Assembly: GCF_031759225.1 (NCBI RefSeq) | Contig: NZ_CP134494.1 | Span: 4,276,501 to 4,340,500 of the forward strand | Length of the DNA stretch: 64,000 nt | Origin: Mesobacillus jeotgali | GTDB lineage: Bacteria; Bacillota; Bacilli; Bacillales; Cytobacillaceae | Direction: 5' to 3' | In this document: piece by piece, positions 9,401-20,300 of the stretch | How positions within the stretch are numbered: position 1 is the stretch's first letter | Layout: every line of letters begins with the position of its first letter | Translations under genes and position numbers: made by a program | The notes under the pieces: generated by a model | What the model saw: the letters and a program-made list of their open reading frames with translations, nothing else | Told to the model about the DNA's origin: nothing | Database searches by the model: none

Positions 9401-10770
9401 GCAAGCCTATCTACGGGGATATTTCTATCAGGGAACTGAATAATCCTGACCCTTTATATGTAGGTATCGGAACGAATGAAGACGGACAGTTCCAATCCCG
9501 CTTAAGAGATGGGGATTATATGGTTAGCGAAGTAAGCACATATGACGGTTCCATTTTCAGTCCAAGAATGGAATTCAGCATAGTATCAGGACAGCTATAT
9601 TTAAACGGAGAACCTCATGACTTACTCGAAATTGCTGCTCCGCCTGTCACGTTGAAAGGAATCATTACGGATTTAGGAAGTCATGTTGGCGGCAGTGTTA
9701 CCATCCTGGATATGAAAGACCCTGTGAATCCAAATTCTTTATGGGCTTGGACAAATGAAGACGGAGAGTTCCAATCCCGTTTACCTGACGGAACATATAA
9801 ACTGAGTCAGGTGAGCCTTGATGATGGTACAATATTCCATCCCGAAATAGAATTCAGTATCATCTCGGGCCTGCTGCATGTTAACGGGGAACCGGAAGAC
9901 ATCCTAGAAATTCCAGCTCCCCCAGTTTCCTTATATGGAACACTGACTGATTCAGGAAATCCTGTCGAGGGATCAATCAATATAGAAAGTATCGATCTTG
10001 ATAACTATTCATACTACTATATTTATACTGATGAAAACGGCAAATTTCAATCCCGCCTGCCTGATGGAGATTATAAGATTTATAGCGTTAACCTTTTTCA
10101 AGAGGGAACGTCTTACATGCCAGACATTACCTTCAGCATTATGTCTGGTGAGTTATATATTAACGGCAAGCTGCAGGCTCAACTTGATGTTTCTGTGCCA
10201 CCTGTGACATTAAAAGGAACCCTTAAAGAACTGGATATTTTGATTTCAGGTCAACTCAGTGTACAGGAGATAAGCAATGTACATGAGCCTGTTTACTACT
10301 CTATTAATGTAAATGAGGAAGGCTATTTCCAACATCGTTTACCGGACGGAGTTTACAAAATATCTAATGTGTACCTAAATGACCAGACGATTTTTAATCC
10401 GGATATTGAATTCAGCATCATTTCTGGTCAACTATATGTAAATGGTGAACTTGCAACAAATCTCTCAATCTCAATACCTCCTGTTTCACTAAAAGGCAAG
10501 GTATTTAATGGCGAGAAAACTGTTTGGGATGGCAACGTTGCCATCAAACACATCAATGAAAATAGTAACATTGAGTATACTAGCTATATCATTTCTGGGT
10601 CCTATCAGTTCCGCCTTCCTGATGGTGATTACCAACTCTCTTACGTGCAAGATTATAGCAGCGGTATCTATTATTTAGACAAGAACTTTACTATTTCAGA
10701 TGGGAAACTTCTTGTCGATGGTCAAGAAGTGGGCACATTAGACATAGACCTTCTTGAAGGATCACAATAA
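6463..10770 (+). CDS. Large secreted protein of fifteen ~92-residue repeats
   Basis: A 1435-residue protein with a Sec signal peptide (hydrophobic ~5-20, cleavage near ASAS). From residue ~40 to the end it is fifteen tandem units of 88-97 residues. Each unit runs TLKGxLxDxGxPxxG, a short beta strand, NExGxFxxRLPDGDYKV, then FxIVSGxLxVNGxxxDxLxIxxPPV. The layout resembles carboxypeptidase-regulatory-like/Ig-like extracellular beta domains; no enzyme motif is visible. There is no LPxTG, S-layer or membrane segment, so release or non-covalent wall association is likely. Repeats 1-4 are divergent and lysine-rich; repeats 8-14 are most alike. GGAGGAAG precedes the ATG. The function is unknown; adhesive or scaffold roles are guesses. 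Confidence 0.85.
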   Translation: MVKKIVFLLLLTLLVISGPMGYASASITKEAGKYDAAAKMVHGKVLLGDTILKNTLVTLHSKGLANWIQIMTDGTGSFNENLKDGTYTIKEIKTNKSAWMKTEKDFIVKEGKIKGAKNSEIVLPEKKNSIKKSPSELADKNMVSMSLSNNGAPLDNTLVMYQEKGKSKVHQTITDVAGYINLDLSDGSYVIKGFKGENNEWQTTNEYFSVKDGEIEDRKILLSAKKNSKKANAQSNNLNGTIKEGKKGIKADLIFLKETSYDFEAYTVSSKGDGSFSASLPDGSYYLNGIEMNGGIYVYDLRFIVEDSKILVDGEPRDHLSINLPIETLTGKVQDSSSPLSDAHIVLEKQGNEYDEFIQEVVTNKKGEFSLRALKNGSYFLSVYHSTYSSWKHLAFEVENGQILLDGKKTESLSITVPDINLKGIVTDGKKSLSNGDVYFEGEGQWYSMPVNEKGEFQYRLNDGKYKINEINEQLRISSVDVSFEIRGGHLLQNDEEITTLTIDLPPLTLFGKLMDNGKALQGRVDIHGVSEDIDHLWLTTTTDEKGIYSLRLDDGTYEAISGYLFDDQEDVWFSGRFEIINGELFVDGQEKELLELQVPPYSLKGLVTEGNSTVTSGSYTVCSDEQNFCSSRSLEDGGTFTMRLADGDYRLDDIYFEDGTRYVSNLPFTILGGKTYVNEQLIDTLEVSVPPVTLKGILSDAGSKVSGDLYIRDLNNEDNVIWGYTGEEGIFNFRLPDGDYKVTDIYLHDGSELHPELTFRIVSGELYVNDQKKDLLEITLPPITLKGTLSESGNPIAGSLYIAELNNAENPLFLSVNTNEQGEFESRLPDGDYMVSDVYMHDNTSYSPGTEFRIVSGQLQVNGQEQDYLDLSVPPATLTGTLFDSGNPVGGTVNFYKKDDYESSYPSMVWVSDEGTFKVRLPDGDYKVNTVFLNDGSYFDPGIDFSIVSGQLQVNGQPQNNLEISAPPITLKGVLTDAGKPIYGDISIRELNNPDPLYVGIGTNEDGQFQSRLRDGDYMVSEVSTYDGSIFSPRMEFSIVSGQLYLNGEPHDLLEIAAPPVTLKGIITDLGSHVGGSVTILDMKDPVNPNSLWAWTNEDGEFQSRLPDGTYKLSQVSLDDGTIFHPEIEFSIISGLLHVNGEPEDILEIPAPPVSLYGTLTDSGNPVEGSINIESIDLDNYSYYYIYTDENGKFQSRLPDGDYKIYSVNLFQEGTSYMPDITFSIMSGELYINGKLQAQLDVSVPPVTLKGTLKELDILISGQLSVQEISNVHEPVYYSINVNEEGYFQHRLPDGVYKISNVYLNDQTIFNPDIEFSIISGQLYVNGELATNLSISIPPVSLKGKVFNGEKTVWDGNVAIKHINENSNIEYTSYIISGSYQFRLPDGDYQLSYVQDYSSGIYYLDKNFTISDGKLLVDGQEVGTLDIDLLEGSQ

Positions 10771-10782
10771 ATTGTTTAGTTT

Positions 10783-10810
10783 AAGGGAATCTTCTGCGAT
10801 TTCCTTTTTT
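10783..10810 (+). terminator. Terminator of the repeat-protein gene
   Basis: AAGGGAATC pairs with GATTTCCTT (one G-U) around a 6-nt loop and is followed by TTTTTT, 12 bp after the stop codon. Confidence 0.75.
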
Positions 10811-10904
10811 GTTATTGTTTACTAATTCACTGTGATATCCTCCCGTATAACTGTCGAGTACTCCTCATATAATGAATGGACAAATTCCTGAAGGAGTTTT
10901 ACAC

Positions 10905-11369
10905 ATGTACCGAAAAAGATTTTCCCCTCTTAAATTATACCTTGTGTTATTTATATTAGTTTCTTTTATAGTTGTATTGACCACTGTCCTCCTGAGGCCT
11001 GACTCCAACCAGGCACTCACTACAGTAAAAAAGTTTTACCGTTTCGAACAAACCGGAAACTTTTCCGACTCCTGGGATCTTTTCCATCCATTTATGAAAC
11101 AGAAATTCACAAAAGCATCTTTTATACAAGATCGTGCTCACGTATTTTTTGGACATTTCGGTGCTGAGACTTTTAAATATGAAATTAGTGAACCAAAAGA
11201 GGTCAAGGGATGGAAAGCAGCGTCTGACGGAAAGCCTTTTAAAACAGCGTATAAATTTGATGTTGTCCAAATTTATTCAGGTAAGTACGGAAAATTCAGC
11301 TTCATTCAAGAAGTCTATGTGGTTAGATACAAAGACGAGTGGGTTATATTGTGGGACTATAATTCCTGA
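10905..11369 (+). CDS. Small membrane-anchored protein, NTF2-like extracellular domain
   Basis: A 154-residue protein with one N-terminal hydrophobic helix (~8-30) and a basic cytoplasmic end. The outer domain begins TTVKKFYRFEQTGNFSDSWDLFHP, typical of small cystatin/NTF2-like lipid- or wall-side domains that follow a transmembrane anchor. I chose the ATG at 10905 because AAGGAG lies eight bases upstream; a start 11 codons earlier has none. It lies 100 bp after a terminator, so it is probably its own unit. The function was not recognised. Confidence 0.65.
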   Translation: MYRKRFSPLKLYLVLFILVSFIVVLTTVLLRPDSNQALTTVKKFYRFEQTGNFSDSWDLFHPFMKQKFTKASFIQDRAHVFFGHFGAETFKYEISEPKEVKGWKAASDGKPFKTAYKFDVVQIYSGKYGKFSFIQEVYVVRYKDEWVILWDYNS

Positions 11370-11511
11370 ATATCTATCTTTTTTCTACATGATATGTCAA
11401 TAACGGCTATTTATTTAATCTAATACTGTCGTTTCTTATCGAGAACAGTATATACCGCAATGTTCTTTATTTAGGTATAGTTAAAGAAACAATAACTATG
11501 GAGGAATATTT

Positions 11512-11640
11512 ATGCCGCTATTGCACATGAAAGAGATTTATACACCTTTAAAGCTAATTGGAATTAAAGTATACAAATGCGGGAATGGAAGTACCTATAT
11601 CAAATTTTTCAACAGACCCAGGACGAAAATTTTAAACTAA
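11512..11640 (+). CDS. Possible 42-residue small protein
   Basis: ATG at 11512 follows a good GGAGGAA site with a proper spacer. The frame encodes 42 residues, beginning MPLLHMKEIYTPLKLIG and rich in basic residues near the end (FFNRPRTKILN). It sits in the otherwise empty 594-bp gap between the NTF2-like gene and the telA terminator. No homologue is known to me. Conservation in relatives would decide it. Confidence 0.35.
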   Translation: MPLLHMKEIYTPLKLIGIKVYKCGNGSTYIKFFNRPRTKILN

Positions 11641-11919
11641 CCAAAAAGTAGACATATGCCAACTTTTACATTTTTATATTAGTGATGATGCTTGTTGCCC
11701 TATGGTAACTGGCTTTTTGTTTTAATAGGATATCTCAGAGTGTACTACCTGTAGAACTTTCTTTTTAATAAACATATTTGTTTAAGAATAAAAAACACCT
11801 AACTTACTTCATTATGATTTAAGATCTTATTATGGTTAAACAGCATTCAGATGTAATAACAGACACAAAAAACTCCAATTTGGATAGAGTAAAAACTACT
11901 GGCTTAACGAAGGACATTA

Positions 11920-11960
11920 AAAAACCTGATTATCACTTTTTTAGTGTTAATCAGGTTTTT
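11920..11960 (-). terminator. Terminator of the xpaC-telA operon
   Basis: A long stem (AAAAACCTGATTA.CACT / AGTGTTAATCAGGTTTTT) sits immediately after the telA stop codon and is T-rich on the minus strand. The A-run on the other arm makes it potentially bidirectional. Confidence 0.85.
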
Positions 11961-11963
11961 TAA

Positions 11964-13142
11964 TTATTTTTCCTTTATCTCTAACAGCTTCAATCTCAAC
12001 TCATTTTCCATTGAAGCCAAATCCATTTCAGCCTGTCGACGCTTCGATCTGCCTTCTTCCTGAATCCTTAAAGTTTCTTCCAAAGTCGTGATTAGGTTTT
12101 CCTGAGTCTTCTTCAATGTTTCGATATCGACAATACCGCGCTCGTTCTCTTTGGCCGTTTCTATTGTGTTTGTCTTAAGCATTTCAGCATTTTTCAGCAA
12201 TAGTTCATTTGTCGTTTTGGAAACTTGTTTCTGCGCTTCAACTGCATGACGCTGCCTAATCAGTGTCAAGGCAATGGCCACCTGATTTTTCCAGAGTGGG
12301 ATGGCCGTCACGATTGATGATTGAATCTTTTCCACTAACGCCTGATTCGTGTTCTGGATCAAGCGAATCTGCGGTGCACTCTGGATGGTGATTTCCCTGC
12401 TTAATTTCAGGTCATATAAACGCTTATCCAAGCGGTCAGCAAACTGGAGCATGTCGTTGACTTCCTGGAACTTCATCTGGTCCTGGGAAGCTTCTGCGGC
12501 CTTCTTAAGCTCTGGAATTGTTTTTTCATGGAGTTCCTCAAGCTTTAACTCTCCAGCAGCAATGTAGATATTGAGCGCATTGAAATACTCTTTGTTCGTT
12601 TCGTACAATTTCTCAAGCATTCCGATGTCTGATAACAGCACATTTTTGCTTCGGTCTAGTTTTACGCTGATCCGGTCGATTTGAGCCCCTGTCTTCTGGT
12701 ACTTGGAGAGGATTTCCTGGACAGACCCCGAAAGCTTGCCAAACATGCGGGCAAAGAATGACGGCTTTTCGGTGCTTAGCTCATCAGGGTTCATATTGTT
12801 CAGGTGCTTCACCAAATCATTGATGATCTCCCCTACTTCTCCGACATCCTTTTTCTGGACATGTTCAAGCATCGCATGCGAAAAAGTCAGGAGCTTCCCT
12901 TGTGCCTGGGTACCATATTGAATCATTGCCTGGTGGTTTTTAGGGTCAATCTGTTCAGCCAATTGGTAGGCCCTTTGCCGATTTTCCTCAGGAATGACAT
13001 CAATAAGCTTCACCGGTTTACTATCGTGTTGTTGTGGGCTGGGCTGCAACTGAAGTTCCGGTGTATCACCAAATGGGTTCTTCAATATATCATCCATGAT
13101 ATTACCGGTATTTTTTAAAAGGTCAGGATTTTTTTCAGTCAT
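11964..13142 (-). CDS. telA: TelA-family toxic anion resistance protein
   Basis: The 392-residue protein is almost wholly helical and matches TelA/KlaA (toxic anion resistance, PF05816). An N-terminal low-complexity segment is followed by [40 protein letters not shown] and [17 protein letters not shown], then a coiled-coil C-terminus. Family members are linked to tellurite and other envelope stresses; the molecular function is unsettled. Its ATG overlaps the TGA of xpaC upstream (ATGA), as in the B. subtilis xpaC-yaaN pair, so the two are translationally coupled. Confidence 0.85.
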   Translation of the reverse strand: MTEKNPDLLKNTGNIMDDILKNPFGDTPELQLQPSPQQHDSKPVKLIDVIPEENRQRAYQLAEQIDPKNHQAMIQYGTQAQGKLLTFSHAMLEHVQKKDVGEVGEIINDLVKHLNNMNPDELSTEKPSFFARMFGKLSGSVQEILSKYQKTGAQIDRISVKLDRSKNVLLSDIGMLEKLYETNKEYFNALNIYIAAGELKLEELHEKTIPELKKAAEASQDQMKFQEVNDMLQFADRLDKRLYDLKLSREITIQSAPQIRLIQNTNQALVEKIQSSIVTAIPLWKNQVAIALTLIRQRHAVEAQKQVSKTTNELLLKNAEMLKTNTIETAKENERGIVDIETLKKTQENLITTLEETLRIQEEGRSKRRQAEMDLASMENELRLKLLEIKEK

Positions 13143-13792
13143 TATTTTAACCTCCTGGTTTCATCAGGAATTTCAGTTCTCTTCTTTATTGAATGCTTTG
13201 CCACGTCAATTTCAAAATTCAGATTGTCAATATCGTCAGCCAGCATATAACTCAAATCCTTCTCAACGATTTTGGTAAGGTCCTTTAAAGTGTCCTGGGT
13301 ATCATATAAAGATCGCTCCAACTCGCGATTTTTTCCGGGCTGTGATGATAGGAAGGCATACTTTTCGCTTAGTTCCATAATTGAGTCAAGATGTGAAAAA
13401 TAAAACTGCTCTGCTTTGAAGAATCTTCTTGGCTCGCGATTGCTTAGCTTCTGAATGTTTTTCACAAGCCGTAGAAGCTCCATTCTTTGTTTAAGCGAAC
13501 GAATATGCCGGACAGAGAAGAGCGACTTCTGAATCCTGTTGATTTTCACATTCGCTTCTTTAAGATTTCTACTTATATATTTGTATTCCTTCATCGTAAG
13601 TCTGTTTTTTTCCAGAAAGCGCTTCTGCAGGTATGAACCCAGTCCAAAATACATTACACCCCCGCCAATTAACCCATATAGCGAGGACATCCAGAACGTC
13701 TGGTCAAAACCAGCAAAGGCTAGCAGCCAGATGAACGCCGAAAAAGGAATTGCCGCACCAGTTTGCATGAATCGTGAAAGGAATTTATTCAT
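13142..13792 (-). CDS. xpaC: XpaC-family 5-bromo-4-chloroindolyl phosphate hydrolysis protein
   Basis: The 216-residue protein has two N-terminal hydrophobic helices (~12-55, containing [23 protein letters not shown]) and a helical cytoplasmic part ([31 protein letters not shown]). This is the XpaC family (PF10112), named for an X-phos hydrolysis phenotype; the true role is unclear. It is the first gene of the two-gene operon with telA. Length and helix pattern are typical. Confidence 0.85.
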   Translation of the reverse strand: MNKFLSRFMQTGAAIPFSAFIWLLAFAGFDQTFWMSSLYGLIGGGVMYFGLGSYLQKRFLEKNRLTMKEYKYISRNLKEANVKINRIQKSLFSVRHIRSLKQRMELLRLVKNIQKLSNREPRRFFKAEQFYFSHLDSIMELSEKYAFLSSQPGKNRELERSLYDTQDTLKDLTKIVEKDLSYMLADDIDNLNFEIDVAKHSIKKRTEIPDETRRLK

Positions 13793-14136
13793 GTGTATCG
13801 ACTCCTGTTTAAAATCTTCCTATTTATACGAATAGGAGGCACATAATGTTTCATTCGCTGTAAAAAAATGTTTTCTCCCTTATACAATACTGCAAAACAG
13901 GCTGTTTTTCTACAGACTCAGTTTGTACTGTGTTCTAAGTCTTGAGGCGGAGATAACTTCAAACTGGAAAAATTTTATATCCTTGAACGATGACATTTCG
14001 ACAAAAGATGTGGACTAGCTTGTAGGATTACCTGGTAATTTGTAGAAACTTTTGTTGTTTCACTTTTTGAAAAAGGCGGTATATAGGGATTACAGAAACA
14101 AAAGTAAAAAAAATACATTTCAAAGGAGTGTTTTAT

Positions 14137-14241
14137 ATGAAAGTAAAAGCAGGAAGCTGGAGCATGTTGAGTCCCGAAGAAAAGTTATTACTGTTAACAG
14201 TTATTAGCAGACAAAATAAGAAAGGTCATAAAAATGATTAA
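14137..14241 (+). CDS. Possible 34-residue small protein
   Basis: AAAGGAGTG followed by a 7-nt spacer and ATG opens a 34-codon frame, MKVKAGSWSMLSPEEKLLLLTVI..., with an amphipathic helical middle and a basic tail. The ribosome site is strong for so short a frame. It is flanked by the xpaC promoter side and by the terminator of the giant surface-protein gene. The rest of the 550-bp gap (13793-14342) shows only a short AAAACAG/CTGTTTT hairpin near 13890. Confidence 0.45.
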   Translation: MKVKAGSWSMLSPEEKLLLLTVISRQNKKGHKND

Positions 14242-14259
14242 TTGTAATGAAATTGTCTG

Positions 14260-14329
14260 ATCCCTGTTCTGAGCTATTGATTTAACCGGGATCAGACAAA
14301 AAACCTTACCCTCAATGGAGGATAAGGTT
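14260..14329 (-). terminator. Nested terminator hairpins of the giant surface-protein gene
   Basis: AACCTTACCCTC (14302-14313) pairs with GAGGATAAGGTT (14318-14329) and runs into TTTTTT on the minus strand. Further out, GTCTGATCCC and GGGATCAGAC form a second, larger-loop stem. Confidence 0.75.
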
Positions 14330-14342
14330 CCTTGATTAGATA

Positions 14343-17300
14343 TTATGCTCTTCTGCGCTGGCGGAAAAGAATGAAGGTGCCACCAATTAATAGAAGCAGA
14401 CCAGCAATCAAGTAATTATAGATATTCGTTGCTGTCTCTGGCAGTTTATTGCCTTCTTCAATTGTAACCGGAGCTCCTTTTGTTTCTTCTGTCGCTTCGA
14501 AGACACCAAATGTACTGAAGTGTGTAGTCGTTGCTGTTACAATTCCTGTCTTAGCATCGTACACGCTATCTTTTAGAACTTCCCATTTCTTGGTGGATTC
14601 GTTGTAGTAGTACATTTTAATATTTGCCGGATCAATTCCCTTTACAGCATCCCGGTCGACATTTAGGGCAATAGTGATCTTCTTGCCATTAAAGTCATGC
14701 AGTGTTTCAGTACCTGCAAGAATAGTAAAGTCGTATACCGAGCCAATAGCCCCTGGAGCTGACATTTTCTTCAAAGTAATAGAAACGTCTTTTCCATTAG
14801 CCAATTCCACCATCATTTCAAGCATAGCTGGCGGAATAATTAATTCAGCATCTGTCTTATTGATCTTCATTCCACTATTATTTTCGATTAAATTCTCAAG
14901 TGCAGCTGAAGCCAATGTTACTTCAAGCACTTCAGTGGTAGTTGCATCTTTTGGTTTGATTTCAACCACTTGTCCTTTTTCGATATCTTCTAAATTAATT
15001 CCCTCGATAACTACACTCATTGACTTCTTATCTCCAGAAACCTTTCCAACTGGTGTAATTACTCCCTTGGCTGATGTTACCACAGTTCCTGGTTTGGATG
15101 TGTTATTTCCTGGTTTGTTATCAGCATCGCCTGGCTTCGTTCCACCATCACCTGGTTTCGTTCCGCTATCTCCTGGCTTTGTTCCACCGTCACCTGGTTT
15201 AACTCCGCCATTTCCTGGGTCAGTATCACCATCATCTGGATCTGTGCCTCCCCCACCAGGAAGTTCAATTACCTTTTGCAATTCTTGAGTATCACGCACC
15301 CTGATTCGTTCGCCCTGTGCAAATGAACCTGAAAGACCCACTGCTTCAAGCGTTTCACCAATCATAAGCAGAGGAACAGGTCCGCTTTGGTTCACAATGT
15401 AACCATCAGTAAATACTAGTACATCACCTGAACCATCATTAATTACATAAGAGTTATCATCAAATTTGGAGACAACTTTACCTTTGACTTTAACAAGCAA
15501 TCCCTGGTTAGCTTCTGATGTTGCTTCTCCAGTTGCCACTTGTTTTGGCGGTATAGGATCTCCCTCGCCAAACTTGATGACATCCTGATCGAATTTGGCA
15601 AACTCGATTTCCTTGTTTTTATCGAATGTGATGATATGTCCATAAATACGGACCTTATCACCCGGTTTGAGCGAGCCATCAGGTACTTCCTGGAATGCCA
15701 TGATTCCGCCAGTTTCATCCTGGACGTAAAATGCGTCAAAGAATACTCCTGCACCTGTTGTGACTGTTCCTTCGATCACTGTGTGCGTATCTTCAGCAAG
15801 CTTTCTTGCATCGCCGATTCTTGTGATTGTAGTTTCACGATCCACGAGCCAGTTGACCGCATTCAGCGTAAACTCATCATTACCTTTTGGTTCATAGGAT
15901 TCATCCATTTGCTTATCGTTGAAAATATTCATACCGGATACAATGATACGGCCCTTTTCGCCGATTTCTTCTGATGCAATCATTGGGATTGCTGAACCGC
16001 CAGTTTCATCTGATACAGTATCGTAGGTAAATCCACCTTTGATATTGCCTTGATAGGTTGTTTCATTACCTTTTGCAAGTATCGTCACTTTTCCGCTGTC
16101 AGTCAAAGCTGTATTGTCCGGACCGGATAAGCTTGTTCCGCTGTAATAGTCAATGAATGATACGCGGTCAGTAATATAATTTGGTACCAAACCTGGGAAT
16201 AATCTGACTGCGAATGGGCTCTTTGCTGGATCACTCCAGAAGTTGCCATCTTCACTTACATCAAATACTCCATCATTCCCCATGCGGATTTCTGCTCCAA
16301 TTTCAGCAAGCAGGTCATTGTTAATAGCAGGATTTGTGCTGTAGTTGCTCTTTCCTGCCATCATTAAGCTTCCGCCTTCTTTGACAAATTTGGCAACAGC
16401 AGTATTTTCCTCTGGAGTCAAATCGGTCTTAGGATGTGTCAGCACTAAAAGTTTCACATTTGATAATACTTCGTCTGTAATCGTCTTCGTATTTTCCTCA
16501 ACTGTATATCCCTCTTTTTGAAGAAGGACAGTGAATGCCTTAAGGTTGTCTTTATACGAACCACCATCACTGCTTGTGTTTTCATTACCGTGCTTTGCAT
16601 CGATCAGCACTTTAATGCCTAATGGTTCTTTGACCTGTACCTGCAGCTCAAATTTCGAATCACCCAGACCAAGACCTTCCAGTGAAGTAACAACTGCGAT
16701 CAACTTATGGTTGCCTTTAACAGGGCTGCTCCATGTGAACTCCGCTGTTCCCACACCTTTTGACAAGATCGAAGAGAGTGTTTGTGCACCAATTTGGTTT
16801 GCTTCCTTCACTTCATCATAGTAAAGGTCAACCTTAAGATTCTTGATTTCTTGAGTTCCGTTGTTGCTGATATTCGCTTTTAACGTAGCTGGGTTGCCCT
16901 CAACAATGACATCACCTGCAACATCAATTCCGTTGACTTTAACATCAACAGCTTCTTCTTTAGACCAGATCGGAGCAGAATACATGCGCTCGCCATCAGC
17001 CTGGGTCACTCTTACAACAAACCATTGCTGGCCTCCAGTAACAGTGTAAGAAGGCTCCCATGTAAAATCTTTTTCCATCGGAGAAATCGAATCTACTACA
17101 GTGCCGCCATTTGAAATCAATTCAACTTTTTCAACTCTGTCGTCCGATTTATAGTCAGCGGATAAATAGCTATAATCAGCCATTGACTTGTCTTCCGCTA
17201 CTGCATCATTTCCTGAAATGTTGAATTTCAGTGATTTACTATCGACAGTGGAACCCATGTAGAATCCGTTTGCCGTTACATCCAATGTAAAGTTAGGGTC

Positions 17301-20300
17301 TTCTACCATGTACACACGCATATTACGCATCGAGTGCAGCAGTGATTCCTGCGATAGACTGTCAGCAACGATCACTGTTCTCGCCCTTGTCTGACCCCAT
17401 GTACCTTCATGATTGTCCTCACCATATGTCGGTGCTACATGCCATCCTAAGTCAAGGACCGAGAAGAATTTTTTCTCTGCATTAGCGTAGCCATAGTGTC
17501 CTGAACCATTTCCAACCTCAAGCATCGTGAAGAGCCTGTCAGCGTCTTTGTCGTATGGCTTGAAGTTGTTGAATGCATTTTTGGACATATCAGGGTGGTT
17601 AAACTGCCCGACAAGATCATCATATGTCATTACCCATGCATAATAATTATTCAAGTCCTGATACATCTTGCCATTAACATTACGGTCAATGAAGTTTTCT
17701 GTTCCGAAAACATTCGAGTGGCCCCATGTAGTTGACGTCATTTCGAACGCTGGGAATACAACGTATTCTCCTTTCTTCGTATATTGATCAGATAGATCCT
17801 TCGTTAACTGCCAGTCTGAACCGCCAGTCCGCTCGGCCAGTCCTTCACGCTCAACTGTATCCATTTGTCCAGGATCGATATCATGTGAGTGGTCGGAGAA
17901 AGCGAACCAGTCATATCCATACCTCTGGCCAGCCTTCAGTGCATCTAAAGGTTCCCCAGTTGCATCATGAGAAATCTTAGTATGGTTATGTGTTGTGCCA
18001 CGGAAGTGTTCGCCACCAGTAAAACGAGTGACGACTTCAAATGTCCATTCAAATTCGCTTGCATTGCTTAAGCTATCTTCAGCAACTACTTTTACAGTGT
18101 GCTTTCCAAGGGACAGTCCCTCTGCAGGTGTGAATTTCACCTGACTTTTGCTGATGGATGCAGATTCTACCGCTTTTCCATCCAGCCAAACCTTCACTGT
18201 TGTTTCATCAACTTCGCTTGGATCTTCCATCAGTACCGAAATTTCCGGTTTTGGACTCTCTACTTTTGAGCCGCCAACTGGTGTTTCACCATATAGGCGA
18301 GGACCTTCTTTGTCCTCTGTCAAAGTAACCTGATGTGGTTGTTCACTTGATCCTGATGTTTGTGTTTTGCTGCCTTCAGCTGCTTCAATATAATATTCAA
18401 AGCCGTCCTGAGGAACATTTGCTGCTTCAAGCACAGCCGTATAACGCCCATCGCTTCCTTCTGCCATCGGTAAAGCAGTATAATCCACAGTGCTGTTTGC
18501 ACGGTAGAAAACAGTGACTTTTTCTGCTCCGCTTGCCTTTGCGACAAATTCAACATCAGTATTTTTATAAACCTGAGTTAAAGGTGCGTGGTCAATGCTT
18601 AATTGTGCAGTTATATCCTTCACATTTCGCGGAAATACCTGATACCCGCTTACATGTGTAGCATTTGAGGTGTATTGTCCGACAATCCCGGTGACAGTGT
18701 AGCTCTTTTCAGCCGTGAATACTTCATCACCCTTGATTCCGGTAGCTTCCATGATCCTGACTGTCGTTGCTTTATTATTTTGATCGACTAAAGTTACATT
18801 CCAGTTTGATCCTTGAGATGCTACAGCTGAAACCTTCCCGGTAACTTTTACAAGGCTGCCTTCAAGAGGCTCAACGGTAGTGAATGTATTCAGATCCAGG
18901 ATTGTAACATCCTTAGGTTGCGGCAGTTCATTGCCTTCACTTATTTTAGTGATAGCTGTTGCATCCAGTTCAGACAAACCTTTATATTGAATCAGTTTAC
19001 CTGTTACTTTCAGCTTATCGCCGCTTTTAATTGTCAATCCAGTATCAAGATAACCGAATATATTGATCCCGGCTGTCTCGTCCTGAATATAAAAATTGTT
19101 TTTCTGGGTTCCCATTACTCCATTATCAACTGTGACAATCCCTTCAACCGTGAAAAATTGATTCAGATTTTTCAGGATTCCCTTATCATCCGTTTGTTTC
19201 ACTTCACTTAAAGGTGTAGTTGTAGAAGTATCTGCCTTCGTGACTGATACCGACACACTTTCGAGCATGATGCCGTTGCTCGTTGTTGTTTGCTGTGTCA
19301 CATATACAGCATCTGGAGCATCAGCAAAAGAAATCGCTGTGAAGCCGCCCGTGGCTAAAACTTCTACTGCTTCGGCATTCAATCTTTCCTGTGAATTAGC
19401 TGATGAATTTGGATATACGTTAATGAGTGACCGCGAGATTGCCGCCCCTGCATTCCCTATAAGCGTACCTTTGCCATCTCCATCAATGCTGTAGCTTAAT
19501 TTATCTGCCACAACACTTTCACTTGCTGTCGCTACATCGACCTGGACCGCTTCACTTTCGTCTTTGCCGTCCTGAGTGGCCGTGATGAATACAGAATTCA
19601 ATGTATTTTCAATCGTGAAACTGACTTCAAAAGAACCATCAGCAGCTGATGATGCAGATGTAAGCTCGTTTCCTTTGGAGCCAGTTTCATAGACTTTAAT
19701 CATTGAGTTTGCAAATGATGCTTCTGCAAGACCGCTAATTGTGACTGAGGAATCTTGAAGTGTAAATAGAACCTTGCTGCCAACAGGCTGCAAGCTAGTA
19801 TTTGACTCCATCGGCTGTTCAGCAGGACTTTCACTGTTTTTTGGAACAGGAGTTGCTGCTACGAAGTCTAGAGCATTATCATCCGAATCCCACGCATTAC
19901 CTAAGCCTGCTGCTGGTTCAACGTTTGCATAAGGACGACGTTGAGCACTGGTTGAATTGGATAAAGTAGGAGTAGGGCCTGATCCTTCATATCCCTCAGT
20001 ACCAGATCCAAAACCAACGAAATCTATTAAACCTTCAGGATTCTTTCCAGTTAACTCCTCAGTATGTTTTACTAGTGATACCTTTCCAGTCTTTGATCCC
20101 ATATCAAAATTCGGATCATTTATATCATATTGTGGCAAAGGCTTATCTTTAACAGACGAACCCTCTTTACCTTGGATTAAATAATAACTGTAAGGTTTAA
20201 TTACCCCTGCCAGGTTAATCTTTTGCCAACTTGTACCCGTACTGCTGGCCTTCTGGATCGACCAGCCTTCTAATGAGATTTCCTGATCTGTAGGATTATA

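Noticed and set aside
14674..20184. Several plus-strand frames of 60-200 codons inside the giant surface-protein gene
   Set aside because: They are antisense shadows of a repetitive coding sequence and lack ribosome sites and recognisable domains.
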